In this document: piece by piece, positions 11,540 through 22,300 of the stretch
How positions within the stretch are numbered: position 1 is the first letter of the stretch
Layout of the letters: every line of letters starts with the position of its first letter
DNA from: Fulvia fulva
Lineage: Eukaryota; Ascomycota; Dothideomycetes; Mycosphaerellales; Mycosphaerellaceae
Assembly (NCBI RefSeq): GCF_020509005.1
Contig: NC_063019.1
Span: 2,232,001-2,296,000 of the forward strand
Length of the DNA stretch: 64,000 nucleotides
Reading direction: 5' to 3'
Program-made: the position numbers and the translations under genes
Notes under the pieces: generated by a model
What the model was told of the DNA's origin: nothing
Seen by the model: only the letters and a program-made list of their open reading frames with translations
Database searches by the model: none

Positions 11540-12400
11540 ATGGATTCCGCAGCCGGTGCTGAACAGCCGCCTGTAGGACAAGCAGCAGCGACAACCCAAG
11601 GTACGTCAAATGTTGCGAAAGAAGTTGCGTGCCCATGCTAACCACACATGTTCAGATGACGATTCGGCACCCGCGGCCATTTCTGCTGAGCCTCCAGTGG
11701 AGCAAGCAGCAGCGACAACCCAAAGTCGTCAAAAACCGCGAAGAAGAAGAAGAAGTTGTCCGCCAATGCTAACCACACATTTGAACAATGGCGATTTGGC
11801 GTCCGCGGCCATTTATGCTCAGCCGCCTGTGGAGGTAGTAGCAGCGACAAAGCAAAGTGCGTCAAGTGTGCGAGGATCATGTTGTGTGCCCTACTAACCA
11901 TGAATTTCAAAGCTGGCGATCTGAAGAACAGACCCGTACCTGTCATAATGAAGTGGCACGAATTTGGCGGCCCAAACAAGGAAGAAGAACTTAACTCCTT
12001 CGCCGGCAAGGCACTCTTCACAGAACGATATGTAGTCATGCTCACCTCAACAACAACGCACACGGAGTTCGTTACAGATGTAATGGAGACTCTGAGGGTG
12101 GGCGATCTCGGTCGTTCAACTCCTGGAAGAGTCTGCAGACAATTCTTCATCATAGATCCTACTGAGCTTCGAAAAGCGCGGAACGGCACGAAATTGGACA
12201 AGATTACCAATAGATTCAGGAAACCTGAACCGTTCGAGCCAGTAACGAGAATCGTGAGCAACGGCAAGAACTGGGAGGCAAGTCGAGAACTGCTACTGCA
12301 GCATGATGACTATTCGTTGTACTGCCGCGCTTGGCCGCTGCCGGACGACTGGTCTTGGCATCAATATGTCTACAACTCGAATTGCAGGAGGCGTCGTTAG
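11540..12400 (+). CDS. Uncharacterised small protein, paralog 1 (three exons)
   Basis: The model joins 11540-11600, 11656-11856 and 11913-12400 to give 249 residues. Both introns are phase 1: 55 bp (gtacgt..gctaac..ttcag) and 56 bp (gtgcgt..actaac..aaag). The N-terminal third is low-complexity Ala/Gln/Pro with an Arg-rich stretch, and it is built from tandem copies of an exon-plus-intron unit. The C-terminal half, from about residue 90, is globular. It shares the pattern V(V/I)ML..(S/T)TT..E, then F..I, then NW.A...LL and a W.W ending with the next gene. I do not recognise the family. No signal peptide or membrane segment is seen. An in-frame TAG at 12398 may be a recent nonsense change, because coding potential continues past it into a spliceable intron. 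The alternative is a single uninterrupted frame from 11756, which would ignore the splice signals. Confidence 0.65.
11565..11912 (+). repeat. Three tandem exon-intron units inside paralog 1
   Basis: The anchor gcagcgacaa occurs at 11585, 11709 and 11841, spacings of 124 and 132 bp. Each unit carries the coding piece encoding PPVEQAAATTQ-like residues, then an intron-like piece with a ctaac branch site. Units 1 and 3 keep gt and ag ends. In unit 2 the acceptor ag is gone (ttgaacaatgg where unit 1 has ttcagatgac) and the piece reads as coding. Confidence 0.8.
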
Positions 12401-12655
12401 GTGGTGCAGAGACTGGCTAAATGGCTCGGCATCAAGATACAATCGCTGACCCAAGACCCTGGTATGTCGGAATGCATTCTAAAGTTTGGCGCAAAAGCTA
12501 ACGACCCGGTATAGATCAGGTATGACCAGTGGGAAATGGTTACACTAAAGCTTCGCATTGCCGCGATCTTGCAACTCAGATAGGATCACTCCCCTCCGCC
12601 CTCCTGCCTCATTTTCCTTTCCTAACGACAATTCGCAATACAAATTAACACATAA
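12401..12655 (+). other. 3' region of paralog 1 with a candidate intron (12462-12514)
   Basis: Directly after the TAG the same frame stays open for 20 codons (VVQRLAKWLGIKIQSLTQDP). It then reaches a textbook intron: gtatgt donor, gctaac branch site, tatag acceptor, 53 bp, phase 1 like every other intron of the pair. Four codons later it meets TGA. It is either a 3'-UTR intron or the original C-terminus beyond a nonsense mutation. The following stretch to 12655 is probably the promoter of paralog 2. Confidence 0.5.
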
Positions 12656-13224
12656 ATGATGGAGAACGCCGTGGAAGCCTGCATCAGTATCCCACCGCCT
12701 TATTCAGACGCAGAAGTGGCAACCACGGGCAGTAAGTGCTACCATCGATCATGATTCACCTACGTGGCGCTAACGTTTTGCCGGCAGTCAGCGAACAAAG
12801 AGCAGTCCATGTTATACTTAAGTCTTGGGAATACAAAAGCGCGGCAGAACACCCGGGGCATACGACTTTCGGCAAATGCACTCGTTCAGAAAGCGATGTG
12901 ATCATGTTGCGTGGCTCAACAACATACGCAGAAATCTATAACATGGTTCAGTTCGAGTTGCGCTTGCGAAAGTTCTCCGATCCTACCAGATTCAACTTCA
13001 TAGCCATCCATGTCAGCGACAAGACGTTTTCGAAAAAGTTGGTGGAAGTGACGACGAGGAATTGGCAAGCTTGTTATAACCTCCTGATGGAGAACAGGGC
13101 CCTAACGCTGAGAGTAGAGAGTAGCGTTGCGCCGCTTTACTGGAACTGGGAATCTGCCAGAAAGGCAGAGCAGGAAGAGAGGGTGGCGAAGGAGGCTAAG
13201 AGACCCAAATGTGTGGTGCAATAA
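12656..13224 (+). CDS. Uncharacterised small protein, paralog 2 (two exons)
   Basis: Exons 12656-12731 and 12788-13224 give 170 residues. The 56-bp intron (gtaagt..gctaac..ggcag) is phase 1, like those of the gene before it. The protein starts with a short Pro-containing segment. It then follows the core of its neighbour: VIMLRGSTTYAEI aligns with VVMLTSTTTHTEF, and NWQACYNLL with NWEASRELL. A Lys/Glu/Ala-rich tail ends it. It lacks the repeated Ala/Gln N-terminus of paralog 1. No signal peptide, membrane span or known domain is evident. Two ATGs stand in tandem at 12656 and 12659, and the first is used here. The two genes are a head-to-tail duplication of an unknown family. Confidence 0.72.
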
Positions 13225-13563
13225 TTGTATAAGTTTTGGTAGCGGGATCCTAGTGCTCTGGTAGCTGGAGAGCTATCGTACCAGTTGGAGCACAGCTATT
13301 AGTAAGCTGGTACAAGTTGGCGACTCGGCTGGGCTTCATGAGGAGGATGTAATATCGCTTTGAAGTCAATCCGATTTATTTCATATCGTGTTCCAGAAGC
13401 CACATGTCCACACGTCCACACGTCCACATGCAACATGGCGTGGCTTATCACGCGCTAGTGAAACTCTAATGACGCAACTTTGACGACTTCCATCTATCTT
13501 CATACCTCACCTCCTTCGTCTGGTTTATGATAACATCAACATTCACGCAAGCAGATCAACAGT

Positions 13564-13887
13564 ATGCTCCTATCAAAAGCTGTACGATTATATCGCCCGA
13601 GCGCCCGAGCGTCCTTGCCATTTTCCAGAGGCTTGGCAACTTCGAAAGACACAACATCCACTTTAGCATCAAAGGACGATCAAGACCTAGCAAAGAAGGC
13701 ACAAGATGCAGCAGAGTCTCCGAAGACCACACAATCTCACAAGACTATTGCTGAGCAGGATCGAGAGCTGATGGAGAAGCTCGCTGGCCATTCGGATGAA
13801 GGCGGCGCTGCAGGAGTAGAGTACGAGGATGGCAAGCCTGTGGCGCAGAAGCGGAGTGTTAAGAACAATATGTTCAGGTTGATATAA
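13564..13887 (+). CDS. Small mitochondrial-type conserved protein
   Basis: This is an intron-free frame of 107 residues. The first ~25 residues (MLLSKAVRLYRPSARASL) are Arg/Ser/Leu-rich without acidic residues, as in a mitochondrial presequence, followed by FSRGLATS, a plausible cleavage region. The middle is Lys/Asp/Ala/Ser-rich and probably disordered. The C-terminus (DRELMEKLAGHSDEGGAAG, then VEYEDGKPVAQKRSVKNNMFRLI read in two parts) looks like a conserved acidic helix and tail of small fungal proteins whose function I cannot name. The start is the first ATG of the frame. Upstream at about 13396-13430 lies a short direct repeat of cacacgtc that could belong to its promoter. Confidence 0.65.
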   Translation: MLLSKAVRLYRPSARASLPFSRGLATSKDTTSTLASKDDQDLAKKAQDAAESPKTTQSHKTIAEQDRELMEKLAGHSDEGGAAGVEYEDGKPVAQKRSVKNNMFRLI

Positions 13888-14546
13888 GACGATTTTGATA
13901 TGGCTAGAATGCTTGAGAAGAATGTTCTGGTACCATGAAGATGTCCCCGGCATGTCAAGTTTGCACAGCACGCCACCGACTACGACCAAACCGGGGGCGG
14001 TTGATGATTGATGCATAATGCGCACATTCAGGAAGAGACCTTCGTACAGATCTGCTCTTCTCTGAGATGTGTGATAGGAGGTCACATGACAAAGTGCATC
14101 TTTGGAGTTGCTGGCACGCTACATTACCTGTCGAAGCAGAACAGGCGTCCAGTCACTCGGCCGCTAGCAGATGTTGGCAGGCAAACAGATTCTGTCCAGC
14201 TGTTTGGGTCATTATGGACGGTGCTATGGACGAGCCATATGGTCTGTAGCGTTGACACGCTTCTCTGCAGGTCATGACCATAGCAGGCTCAGCACTGGGC
14301 AGCCGATATCTATATTCGCATGCACAGCTGGCGTATGAAGTGGCAGCAGCGCAGGTCGCTAGCAGACGCAGACGGCTGATGATATATTCTGGCTACAAGT
14401 TTCACGTCTTCCATCTTCTACTTTCACAACTACCTTTTCACTACTGATCATCTGAGCAAGGACCTCATCGACACCCGAAGCTCGCCAGTCCCTCTCAATC
14501 CCGCAGAGCCTCTCGCAAAGCAGCAGTTATCATAGTGCCTGTTGGT
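13888..14546. other. Intergenic, no gene recognised
   Basis: This lies between the mitochondrial-type gene and the zincin gene. Short frames such as 14008-14277 lack motifs and intron support. The last 150 bp are probably promoter and 5' leader of the zincin gene (pyrimidine-rich stretch near 14400-14440). Confidence 0.45.
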
Positions 14547-15901
14547 ATGGTCTTCCTTACGCTTGCACTCCCGTCCGCCGTCCTGGCTGTCAAGGCGCCA
14601 GATTCTAAGAAAGGCATGACGTTCGAGATCGAGAAGGTGTTCGAAGTTGATTTCTCTACCGACGCGCAAGGTGGCTGCAAGTCATATAAAGAGCTGCTGA
14701 CGAACTCTTACTACGATGCGATCGTTGCTCTAACTGGCGCCCTCAACGCGATCGAATCTGTCTCGCAAGTGACCAAGAAGTCTAAGGATCATGATCCCAT
14801 TGCGAAGAAAGAATGGCTCAGGGTGAGACAGACCTATGAAAAGGTCTTCGGCGTCGACCCGTGGACCCCTGCCGGTGGTCTGACGAAGGACGTCAGTCCT
14901 ATCAGGAGTACGTTCCGTGACGGCCCGTTGTCGTCGCTGCAAATGCTTATTAGCCTCCAGAGACTTACGATGAGTATCTCGCCAGCCTCCAGACTCCAGA
15001 GAAAGACAGCGAGAAAGAGCCCCCGAAGTTCACCCTACGCTGCGAAGACGATTGGCTAGAGTGGCTAGAGCCTACAGATCCTGATCCAAGGGAGGCCGGC
15101 AAACCGGACGCAAAGAAGTTTACCCTCGAGAAACGTGAGTCCACCAGACCATTCTCTCGCACCGTAGCCATTACTGAACTCGCCCGTAGCTCGTGAAGGC
15201 CAGAAAGCATTCCCCAAAGGCGCTTTCCAGGGCACAAATCTAGAGCCATCACGCAGCCTAATGATCCGCAAAGAATGGGTCACACTCAAGAACAAAAAGA
15301 AGCCTATCTGCGGACATGATTACGCAGGTCTCGGACCGACCGGCGCCATGGTCGATCCGCCTACCGGTCTCATAGTCTTTTGCAAGACACCGCTCGTTAA
15401 CAAGGGTGTCGTAGCTACGCTCTCCGACCTCACGTCCCAAATCAAGGTCGGTGCGGCCATTGATCTCGCCCGCTTTGCCGGGAACCCAATTTGGCTACAT
15501 GAGTTCGGCCACCTCCTCAAAAACCGTAAGTCTGTCCACCGAGCGTTAGCGAAGACCCCCTTCGCGCCGCATCCACTGACTAACATTATGCCCTAGTCCG
15601 AGATCAAAGAGCCCTCGACAAGGACGGCATCAAGATCAAACATCCACTGGGAGGGTACGAGAATGTTTATCACTGGGAGATGACGGTGAATCTTGCCAAG
15701 TGTAGGGTTGACGATGTGCCAGAAAATCCGGAGTGCTACAGGATGTTTGCTGTGGCGATGTATTGGAATGAGTGGTTCTGGGCCACGGGAAAGGCGAAGA
15801 AGGAACCTGAGGCGGAGGGTGGGATGGCAGGGCCGTCAAGGATGAAGCGGGGCAGTAGGATGCTGAGGGATTTGGTTGAGCCGGGCGTTATAGAGCATTG
15901 A
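14547..15901 (+). CDS. Secreted zincin-like metalloprotease-family protein (four exons)
   Basis: Exons 14547-14907, 14961-15134, 15190-15525 and 15597-15901 give 391 residues. All three introns are phase 1, of 53, 55 and 71 bp. Residues 1-17 (MVFLTLALPSAVLAVKA) form a signal peptide, so the protein is probably secreted. The zinc-protease motif HEFGH lies at residues 282-286. It is followed by a region (NVYHWE, then NPECYRMFAVA) that recalls the Tyr- and Asn-containing tail of aspzincins (M35/lysine-specific metalloendopeptidase-like). I infer that fold and cannot place the third zinc ligand with certainty. The N-terminal half (VDFSTDA.GGCKS, then WLRVRQTYEKVFG) has no domain I know but is shared with the downstream paralog. 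The start is the ATG at 14547, because it begins the hydrophobic leader. The role could be digestion of external protein or an effector-like function. Confidence 0.8.
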
Positions 15902-16723
15902 ATGTTTCGATTGCGTGCCTGGTGTGAGCCGGGTGGGTGAGACTGCCTGGACGAGCGGAATCCGTGGTTCGATGGGGGCTGGAACTTTTGCTTGATATTG
16001 CTTTTGAGAGACATTGGGGATGATATCGACCTGACTATGTCAAGGATGTCGACCCGAACCAAGGGCAACAAAGTGTGCACATTCTTCGACTCAGCTGCCA
16101 CGAGATTCCTAGCGAAGTGTTAAACGCGCGGTCTGCACTGCTACTTCTGCATGCCTAGGGCGATCCGAAGCATGCGTCTTGACTGTAGCGGAGTGAACTT
16201 TGGTCATCGTTGGAGAGTTAGCGCAGAGTGACCAGTCGCTCGCGGAGATCACGAAGCGAAGTCGCCGAAGGATATTTATCAACATGCTGCCATGCCAAGC
16301 TGGGCGATGGAGGTCTGCCACCTCACTAATCAATGTGCCAGCAGACCTATTTGATCGTTTCGCGGTCAGCGAGAGGGAGCAGGACGCTTGAATCAGCGGA
16401 CTGCCACGATGAGGCCCTTAGGCCAACGAAAATTTGTGCTTACCACCGCTCTCAGCACTACAACGCCGCCACAAGACTGCCAGCAGTGTCCTCCAGCACA
16501 AAGAACATCATCAGCACTAGGTCCCCATGTACGCTGCTAGATTCAGGCGGCAAGATCATGTGTCGGACCTTTCGTGGACACCGGCGTATATCGTGCCTCA
16601 TGTTGCACGCAGAGTACTTTACTCTCCGTGCCTCAACTAGAGACCAAAGATCTGAATCTTACTTCTCAGACCAGAGTGTACCAAGCACTGGCCAGTATCG
16701 ATACTGCGCTATCCTCACCCACG
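15902..16723. other. Intergenic, no gene recognised
   Basis: This is 0.8 kb between the zincin gene and its truncated paralog. Open frames such as the start of 16333-16911 overlap the paralog in another frame and show no domain. The last part is presumably the promoter of the paralog. Confidence 0.45.
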
Positions 16724-17393
16724 ATGAGGCCTCGTACTGCTGCTGGACTGGTGGTGGGACTAGTAGCTCAAGTCCTAGCGACTGCAAAGCTCCCGCCCGC
16801 CAACGAGGGACAGACCTTCGCCTTCGACACCGTGTTCGGTGTCGACTTCTCCACCGATGCAAACGGCGGCTGCAAGTCCCACAAAGACAAACTGCAGACA
16901 TCCCATGTTGAAGCAATATCGACTCTGACAGCCGCTAAAGGCTCGATAGACTGGTTGTCCCAGCACAAGAAAGCACCTTCATCAAGCAACAAGGAGCTGT
17001 ACAACAATTGGCTTCGAGTCCGACAGACTTACCAGAAAGTGCTTGGTACTGATCCTTGGACTGCAGCAGGCGGTCTAGCTCAGGAGGTGAATGCCGTTAG
17101 ACGTACATTGTCTCGCGAAGGCATCTCAAAGTGCAGGCTGATGAAATGCAGAAACTTTCGAGAAGTACCTGAGCCGGCTGCAAGTACCAGAGAAGACGAC
17201 TACACCGAAATACCACATCCGCTGCCGGGACGACTGGATCAAGTTCCTCAAACCCACAGACCCAGACCCACGAGAAGCTGGCAAGCCAGACGCCAAACAA
17301 TACACTCTCGCAAAGCGCATGATTAGCAAAGTGAACCATTTCCTGAAGCTACGTTCGAACGTTAGTCGTACCGAAGGGAGCTTGCGACCGTAG
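16724..17393 (+). CDS. Truncated paralog of the zincin-like protein
   Basis: Exons 16724-17102 and 17152-17393, with one phase-1 intron of 49 bp, give 206 residues. A signal-like leader (MRPRTAAGLVVGLVAQVLAT) is followed by FGVDFSTDANGGCKSHKD and WLRVRQTYQKVLGTDPWTAA, close to the same parts of the upstream gene. Exon 2 matches its exon 2 (CRDDWIKFLKPTDPDPREAG). The match ends exactly where the upstream gene has its second splice donor. Here the donor gtgagt is absent and the frame runs 25 more codons of unrelated sequence to TAG at 17391. The HExxH half is therefore missing, so it cannot be a protease. It may be a secreted non-catalytic protein or a decaying duplicate. Confidence 0.68.
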
Positions 17394-18090
17394 GTCTACG
17401 ACGTAGTTCGAGCAGTAGTGCTGAAGGCCATGGTGAGCGTGCTATATTCAGGTGAGGGAAGTGCCAAGCCGTCTTCTCATTGGTCGTTAATCAATCCGAA
17501 TAGAGCCTGAGGCTTCAACGACCTCACGCTTCATCTCAAGCTTGCAGTATTGTAGATGCGATAGCACCGCGCAACTTCGCGCCGTAACAATGTGCGAGCT
17601 TGCGAGCACTCGAGTGAGGTTGGCGAAGTATGTGCAGCCTGCTGCAGGCAGCCCGGCTGGCAAGCCAGAAGCCCGACTGGCAAGTCAGTATTCTATCAAC
17701 AGACGGGCAATAACCATCTCATAGGCTACGACACCATCGATAAGCGCGACGTGTACGACTCAAAGCGGTATGAGGGGTTCGAGCTGGCATAAAAGAGGTG
17801 ATGTTGCTCAAAAGAGGTGGTGTTGCGTGTTGCGTAAAACAGGTAGTGTTGCGTGGATAATGTTAGCGGCAAGTTGTGAAAGCATTCACCTCACAGTGGG
17901 CCTTGAATGCGGGCAGTGAGTCATGAATAATGACGTGTAGCGCGTTCTTTTCGTGTTTGCCGGAAACAAAGAACGCGTCTCCTACCGTAGGTACCCGTCC
18001 ACCGCAAATTTTGTAGTTAAACCTCATTTCTTTAGGCAACCTGTTCCTTCTTCCTACATCACCTTCGCACTGCAACTCGCGACCCGTCTC
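17394..18090. other. Intergenic with short tandem repeats, no gene
   Basis: The stretch holds two copies of a ~20-bp unit (cccgRctggcaagYcag) near 17650-17692. Three diverged copies of aaaagaggtgRtgttgc lie near 17792-17850. No coding frame with support is present. It marks the right edge of the un-mutated island: CA dinucleotides thin out from about 18090. Confidence 0.5.
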
Positions 18091-18489
18091 GTGTCGTCTT
18101 ATAGCACATCTCATCTCTTAGAACAGCGCGCACATTATGGCGGACTAGATAGATCAGACGGACTAGCCTCCTGTCCCTTAGGGCATGACTATTCCGCCCG
18201 GTACGTACAAGTGTAGTAGACAGTATAGGCAGACACGTAGTAACGAGTACTTTATTGACTACCGGAGCAAGAAGAACTACAAGCAGGCTAACAAGTGCTA
18301 GCTATATCGTAGTAAGCCTGTTCCTACTACGAAGCCGAATACCGCTCGACTAAATAACACACGGCCTACTACTCAAGGTCCCGCTACTTAGCAATCAACA
18401 CATAACTATCGTACCCGGATAGCTAGCGGTGCTCTCGAAACGAAGCCTCCTACTCTTCTAGCCCTCGCTCCGAAGGGCCCTATCTACTT

Positions 18490-18522
<33 letters not shown>

Positions 18523-19196
18523 GTATCCTCGACACCGCGACTTTCGTAAAAAGGATGTCAAGGCTTAAGAAGATCTCTATATATTCTATAAGGACGGCAT
18601 TATAGACCTAACTCGGGCAATAGAGCACTAGTAGTGTATCGTAGGAAGTCATCAAGCCGTACGTACGAGTTTCGGCTATAATAGGGTCGAGAATACTACT
18701 ACTTATCTTAGCTACCGAATTATTACTAGCCTAACCGGTAGAGGTGTTAGTAGCAATGAATTGGACAACGAGGAAGACACTAGCGGCCGCGCTATATAAC
18801 TATAACGTCGTAGTTAGCGTTTCGATCCTACCTCTATAGGTTAACTCGTAGATCTTATAGAGTATACTAAGCCTACCTTAATAGACGACCTTAATAGTAT
18901 AGCGCTAGGTAATATAGACTACGGTCGCTAATAAGCTATATACGAACGCCTTTACTTAGAAGAAGAAAAGATAAAGCTATATATACGCTACTATAAGTAC
19001 TAGTTTTATCTTAATATTAATAGCTACGGAGTATATAGCCGGTACATCTCTATAGACAGAGCTAAGATACTAGACCTACTATATCTTATGTCCTCGGACA
19101 ATAATATAGACCCTAGACCTAGACCTACTATAGACGGTCTTCCGGAGCTTACGCCTATTAAGAAGAAGCTTATTGTATAAGTATATATATTCATTA
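18091..19196 (+). other. RIP-mutated region, probably retroelement coding, unidentified
   Basis: The plus strand reads in one main frame through TAG stops from about 18180 to 19170, with Ser/Thr/Pro- and Tyr-rich parts and an acidic C-terminal part ending near IKKKLIV. It lies directly upstream of a sequence that looks like an LTR start (TGTCACGG at 19197), which suggests the end of an LTR element interior. No protease, RT or integrase motif is visible. Confidence 0.35.
18488..18523 (+). repeat. (TAC)n trinucleotide repeat
   Basis: About eleven perfect tac/cta units lie within the degenerate frame, where they read as a Tyr run. Because CAC to TAC is a RIP change, it may have begun as a His-coding repeat. 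Confidence 0.85.
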
Positions 19197-19370
19197 TGTC
19201 ACGGCCCTAGGCCTAGTAAATAGATAGCTAGTACGTAGGTCACGTGACCGCGCGCACTAGCGTGACACCTCGGCTTATATACAGCCTCGGCGTACCTCGC
19301 GCTACTCTTTCCTACGTACCTAGCTACTTTATATTGACACGACTATAAACCGCTACATATTAATATATAG
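19197..19370 (+). mobile_element. LTR-like 5' segment truncated by LINE2
   Basis: It begins TGTCACGGCC, a typical LTR start, and contains the palindromic gtcacgtgac and a TATA-like ggcttatatacagcc about 90 bp in. It is cut after about 175 bp by the 3' tail of LINE2. No partner LTR was found in the window, so the call rests on its start, its promoter-like content and its position behind a degenerate frame. Confidence 0.4.
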
Positions 19371-22300
19371 ATAGATAGATAGATTTGTTATTCCACTGTT
19401 CTAGGACCCTATCCGGCCTATATAGGTATATATCTATTGTTATATACAAAGGAATAGGTGAAAACCCTTCCCGCCCCCGACTACTCCTTGTCTAGATTAG
19501 CTTTCCCCCTAAACGTACGTAGTCTATATCACTACCCCGTTAGCCCCCGCTCCTAGCCGGTCTTCTCGCGCTACGTCGTGCCCTCTCTTCCTATACTACT
19601 CCTACTAGGCGGTACTGTTCTAGCTAGCCCTTCTCTAGTATCTAGTTCGTAATACGTCGTAGGTCCTTAGCGTTATTAAGAAGTGCCCTAATCGTCCGGT
19701 TCCTCGCCTTTGCTATCTACTCCCCCCTTCCTAGCGACTACCTCGGACAGACGAGGAGTACGTACCGTACGTTCTAGGAGCGATAGCCGTAGGGGTAGCT
19801 AGTATTCGTGTATCCTAGAACCTTCCTCTATAATAGGTACCCCTAGAGGCCGATGTGTTCGCTTCGTAGTTAGGTTGCTATACTACTCTATACCCTCGTA
19901 AGGCGGTAGTAGATAAGCTTCGGGGGGTACTTGACCGCGGATTTTGTAGCTAACTATTCCTTAGGTTGTCCCGCTAGCTAAGGGCGTCTACTATGCCCTA
20001 CACCCTAGTTGTTCCACCTCTCTTTCTATAGTTGCTCTATAAACGGCTTCTTACCTTCCTACCGTATTACTAGCTATTCGTCCCTTACCCGGTAGTTCGG
20101 CTCGTTTCCGGGTCGAATGCCCTTATACGCTAGTACTAATTCGCGGGCCCTTACGACTATACTAGCGATAACCTTCTATACTAGGTACTGTGCCGACTTG
20201 CCTAAGTAGGAGGTCCGTAGTCCCTAGATATATAGGTTGATCGGCGGTATAGCGGTCTCGTGCTTAAGCATCCTTATTAGCGTCGACTTGTATATCCCGG
20301 TGACCTTCCTTAGGCATTGGTTTTAGATCTTCGCTAGCGGCGCGACGAGTCCCTTCGATAGGCAGGCCCTCTCGCCTAAGGACTACACTTGGCTACTATA
20401 GGTAAGGACTGGCCGTATTATAGCCGTATATAGGAGTCGTAACTACCGGAAGTCCGCGCCCTATATAGACGTAGTAAGCCTCTAGTATAATACTATATTC
20501 TGTTTAGCTTTCCGTAATATTGCCTATACGTACTTCCTCTACCGTAGCGCCGGGTTCTACCTATAGTCTATAAGCTAATCTACCGGGTTAGTCGTATGCC
20601 CCTATATCTAGATAGAAGCTTATATATTATAGAATCGTGGCCGGCGCGTAAAGTGTATTAGATTGTACTTTTCTAGGGCAAACCGAGCCCCGTGCCTCCT
20701 AGCCTAGTCCTCGTAGATCTTGTACTTCTCTTCTAGTAGCCTATAGTTCTCCTTAGTCGAGGAAGACTACGCTAGGATGTTCGTGTCGTCTACGAAGCCG
20801 CTCGTAGCGGTGTTCTAGGATTCTAGGGCTAGGAGTAGCGTCGCTATAAAGAAGAGGAATAGAATAGGTACTAGCGTTAAGCCTTACGGGATTCTAGTAT
20901 AGACTACTTAAAATAGGCTTCTGTACTAGCCGACTAGGATCGACGTGCTACGGTTTTAGAGGTAGGACCGTACGAAGTTAATAAGCCACTTAGGGAGTCC
21001 TTTCGACCTTAGGATATAGAGTAGCCGCGGGTATAACACGTGGTCGAAGGCTCCCGATATGTCTAGGCTAAGCAAGGAAGCTACCTTGTCCCTATTCTTA
21101 TACTAGATAGCCTTTACCTAAGAGGTGATAAGTTCTATCGCGGATAGCGTCGATCGCTATAGGCGCGTACCTATCTAGGTGTCCGGGAGTAGGGAGTATT
21201 CCTCTACCGCCTCGGAGAGTCTCGTTATAACTAGCTTCTTAAGCGCCTTCCTAAGAGTATTAAGGAGCGCAATTAGGCGGTACGACTTTACCTACGTATA
21301 GTCTTCCTTTTACGGCTTACGTAGGACCACTGTCGTCGATTGTTTAAATGCTATCGGGTAGTATCCGGTCTATAGGCAGGCGTTAAAGATCGCTATAACT
21401 ACTAGGGCTAGTTGATCTCTACACTTCTTTAGTAGCTCGTTTAGGATCCTATCCGGCCCCGGGGCTTTCTTCGCCGGTAACTTCCTAAGTATAGCGGCAA
21501 CTTCTCCCTCGGACACCTCCTATTAGACCGCGATACTAGGGGCTAGGGGAGTAGAGCTATTTATGTTGCTTAGATTAGCCTCGACTAGGGGCGGGAAGAA
21601 CTTGCTAGCTAGTAGACGCGCCTTGGCCTCGGGGTCGCTAACCGGGCTACTAGGCGATTATAGCGCTAGGATAGAGAAGGAGGGGCCCTATATAGGGTCC
21701 TATCGGGCCTATTTCGCTAGCTTCTACATCCTCTCTAGCTTGCCGGCCATTTCTTCTACTAAAGCCCTCTAGCCGACTACTTTCTCCCTCCGTATTATAG
21801 CTTTCTTCTATTAGTATGCCTCCCTATATACGTTCTAGGCCTCCTCGCTATAGCTACTCGTCTACACCCGGCGGGCTCTCCTTGCTTCTCTTACTACCGT
21901 AGCGCACTTCGGCGTCTAGTATAGTTTAGACTATGTCGTTAGTTAGGTAAGCGGAACGTGAAGTAAGGTCGCTTTTCTTATCTCGTCTATTAACCCTTAG
22001 ACTGCCTCGTCTATCTCGTCTTTACTAATATATTACTACTACGCGATCTAGACTAGCCTCTCGGAATTATCGAGGCACGCCTAGATATTAGCCTAGTAGG
22101 CCTTTCCCTAGTTTAGCTTAGGGGTTCTCGCTAGTATACGTTATATCTATATCGTAATAGAGGTCCTGACTAGCATATAGTCTAATAACGCCTCGAGTAT
22201 ATATTCGATCCTATAGTAGGTTACTATATAGTAGTAGCTATCTAAGATCTAGGAGAGGTCGATCGTGCCTTAGAGTCCCCCTCTCTTCTAGGTGCCTAGG

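Noticed and set aside
11638..12267. 209-codon open frame antisense to paralog 1
   Set aside because: It is opposite a spliced gene with homology to its neighbour and canonical introns; the antisense frame has no motif and spans the intron copies.
13279..13315. Hairpin gtaccag..ctggtac after paralog 2 as a terminator
   Set aside because: Seven-base arms with a long loop are weak, and such terminators are not how nuclear fungal genes end transcription.
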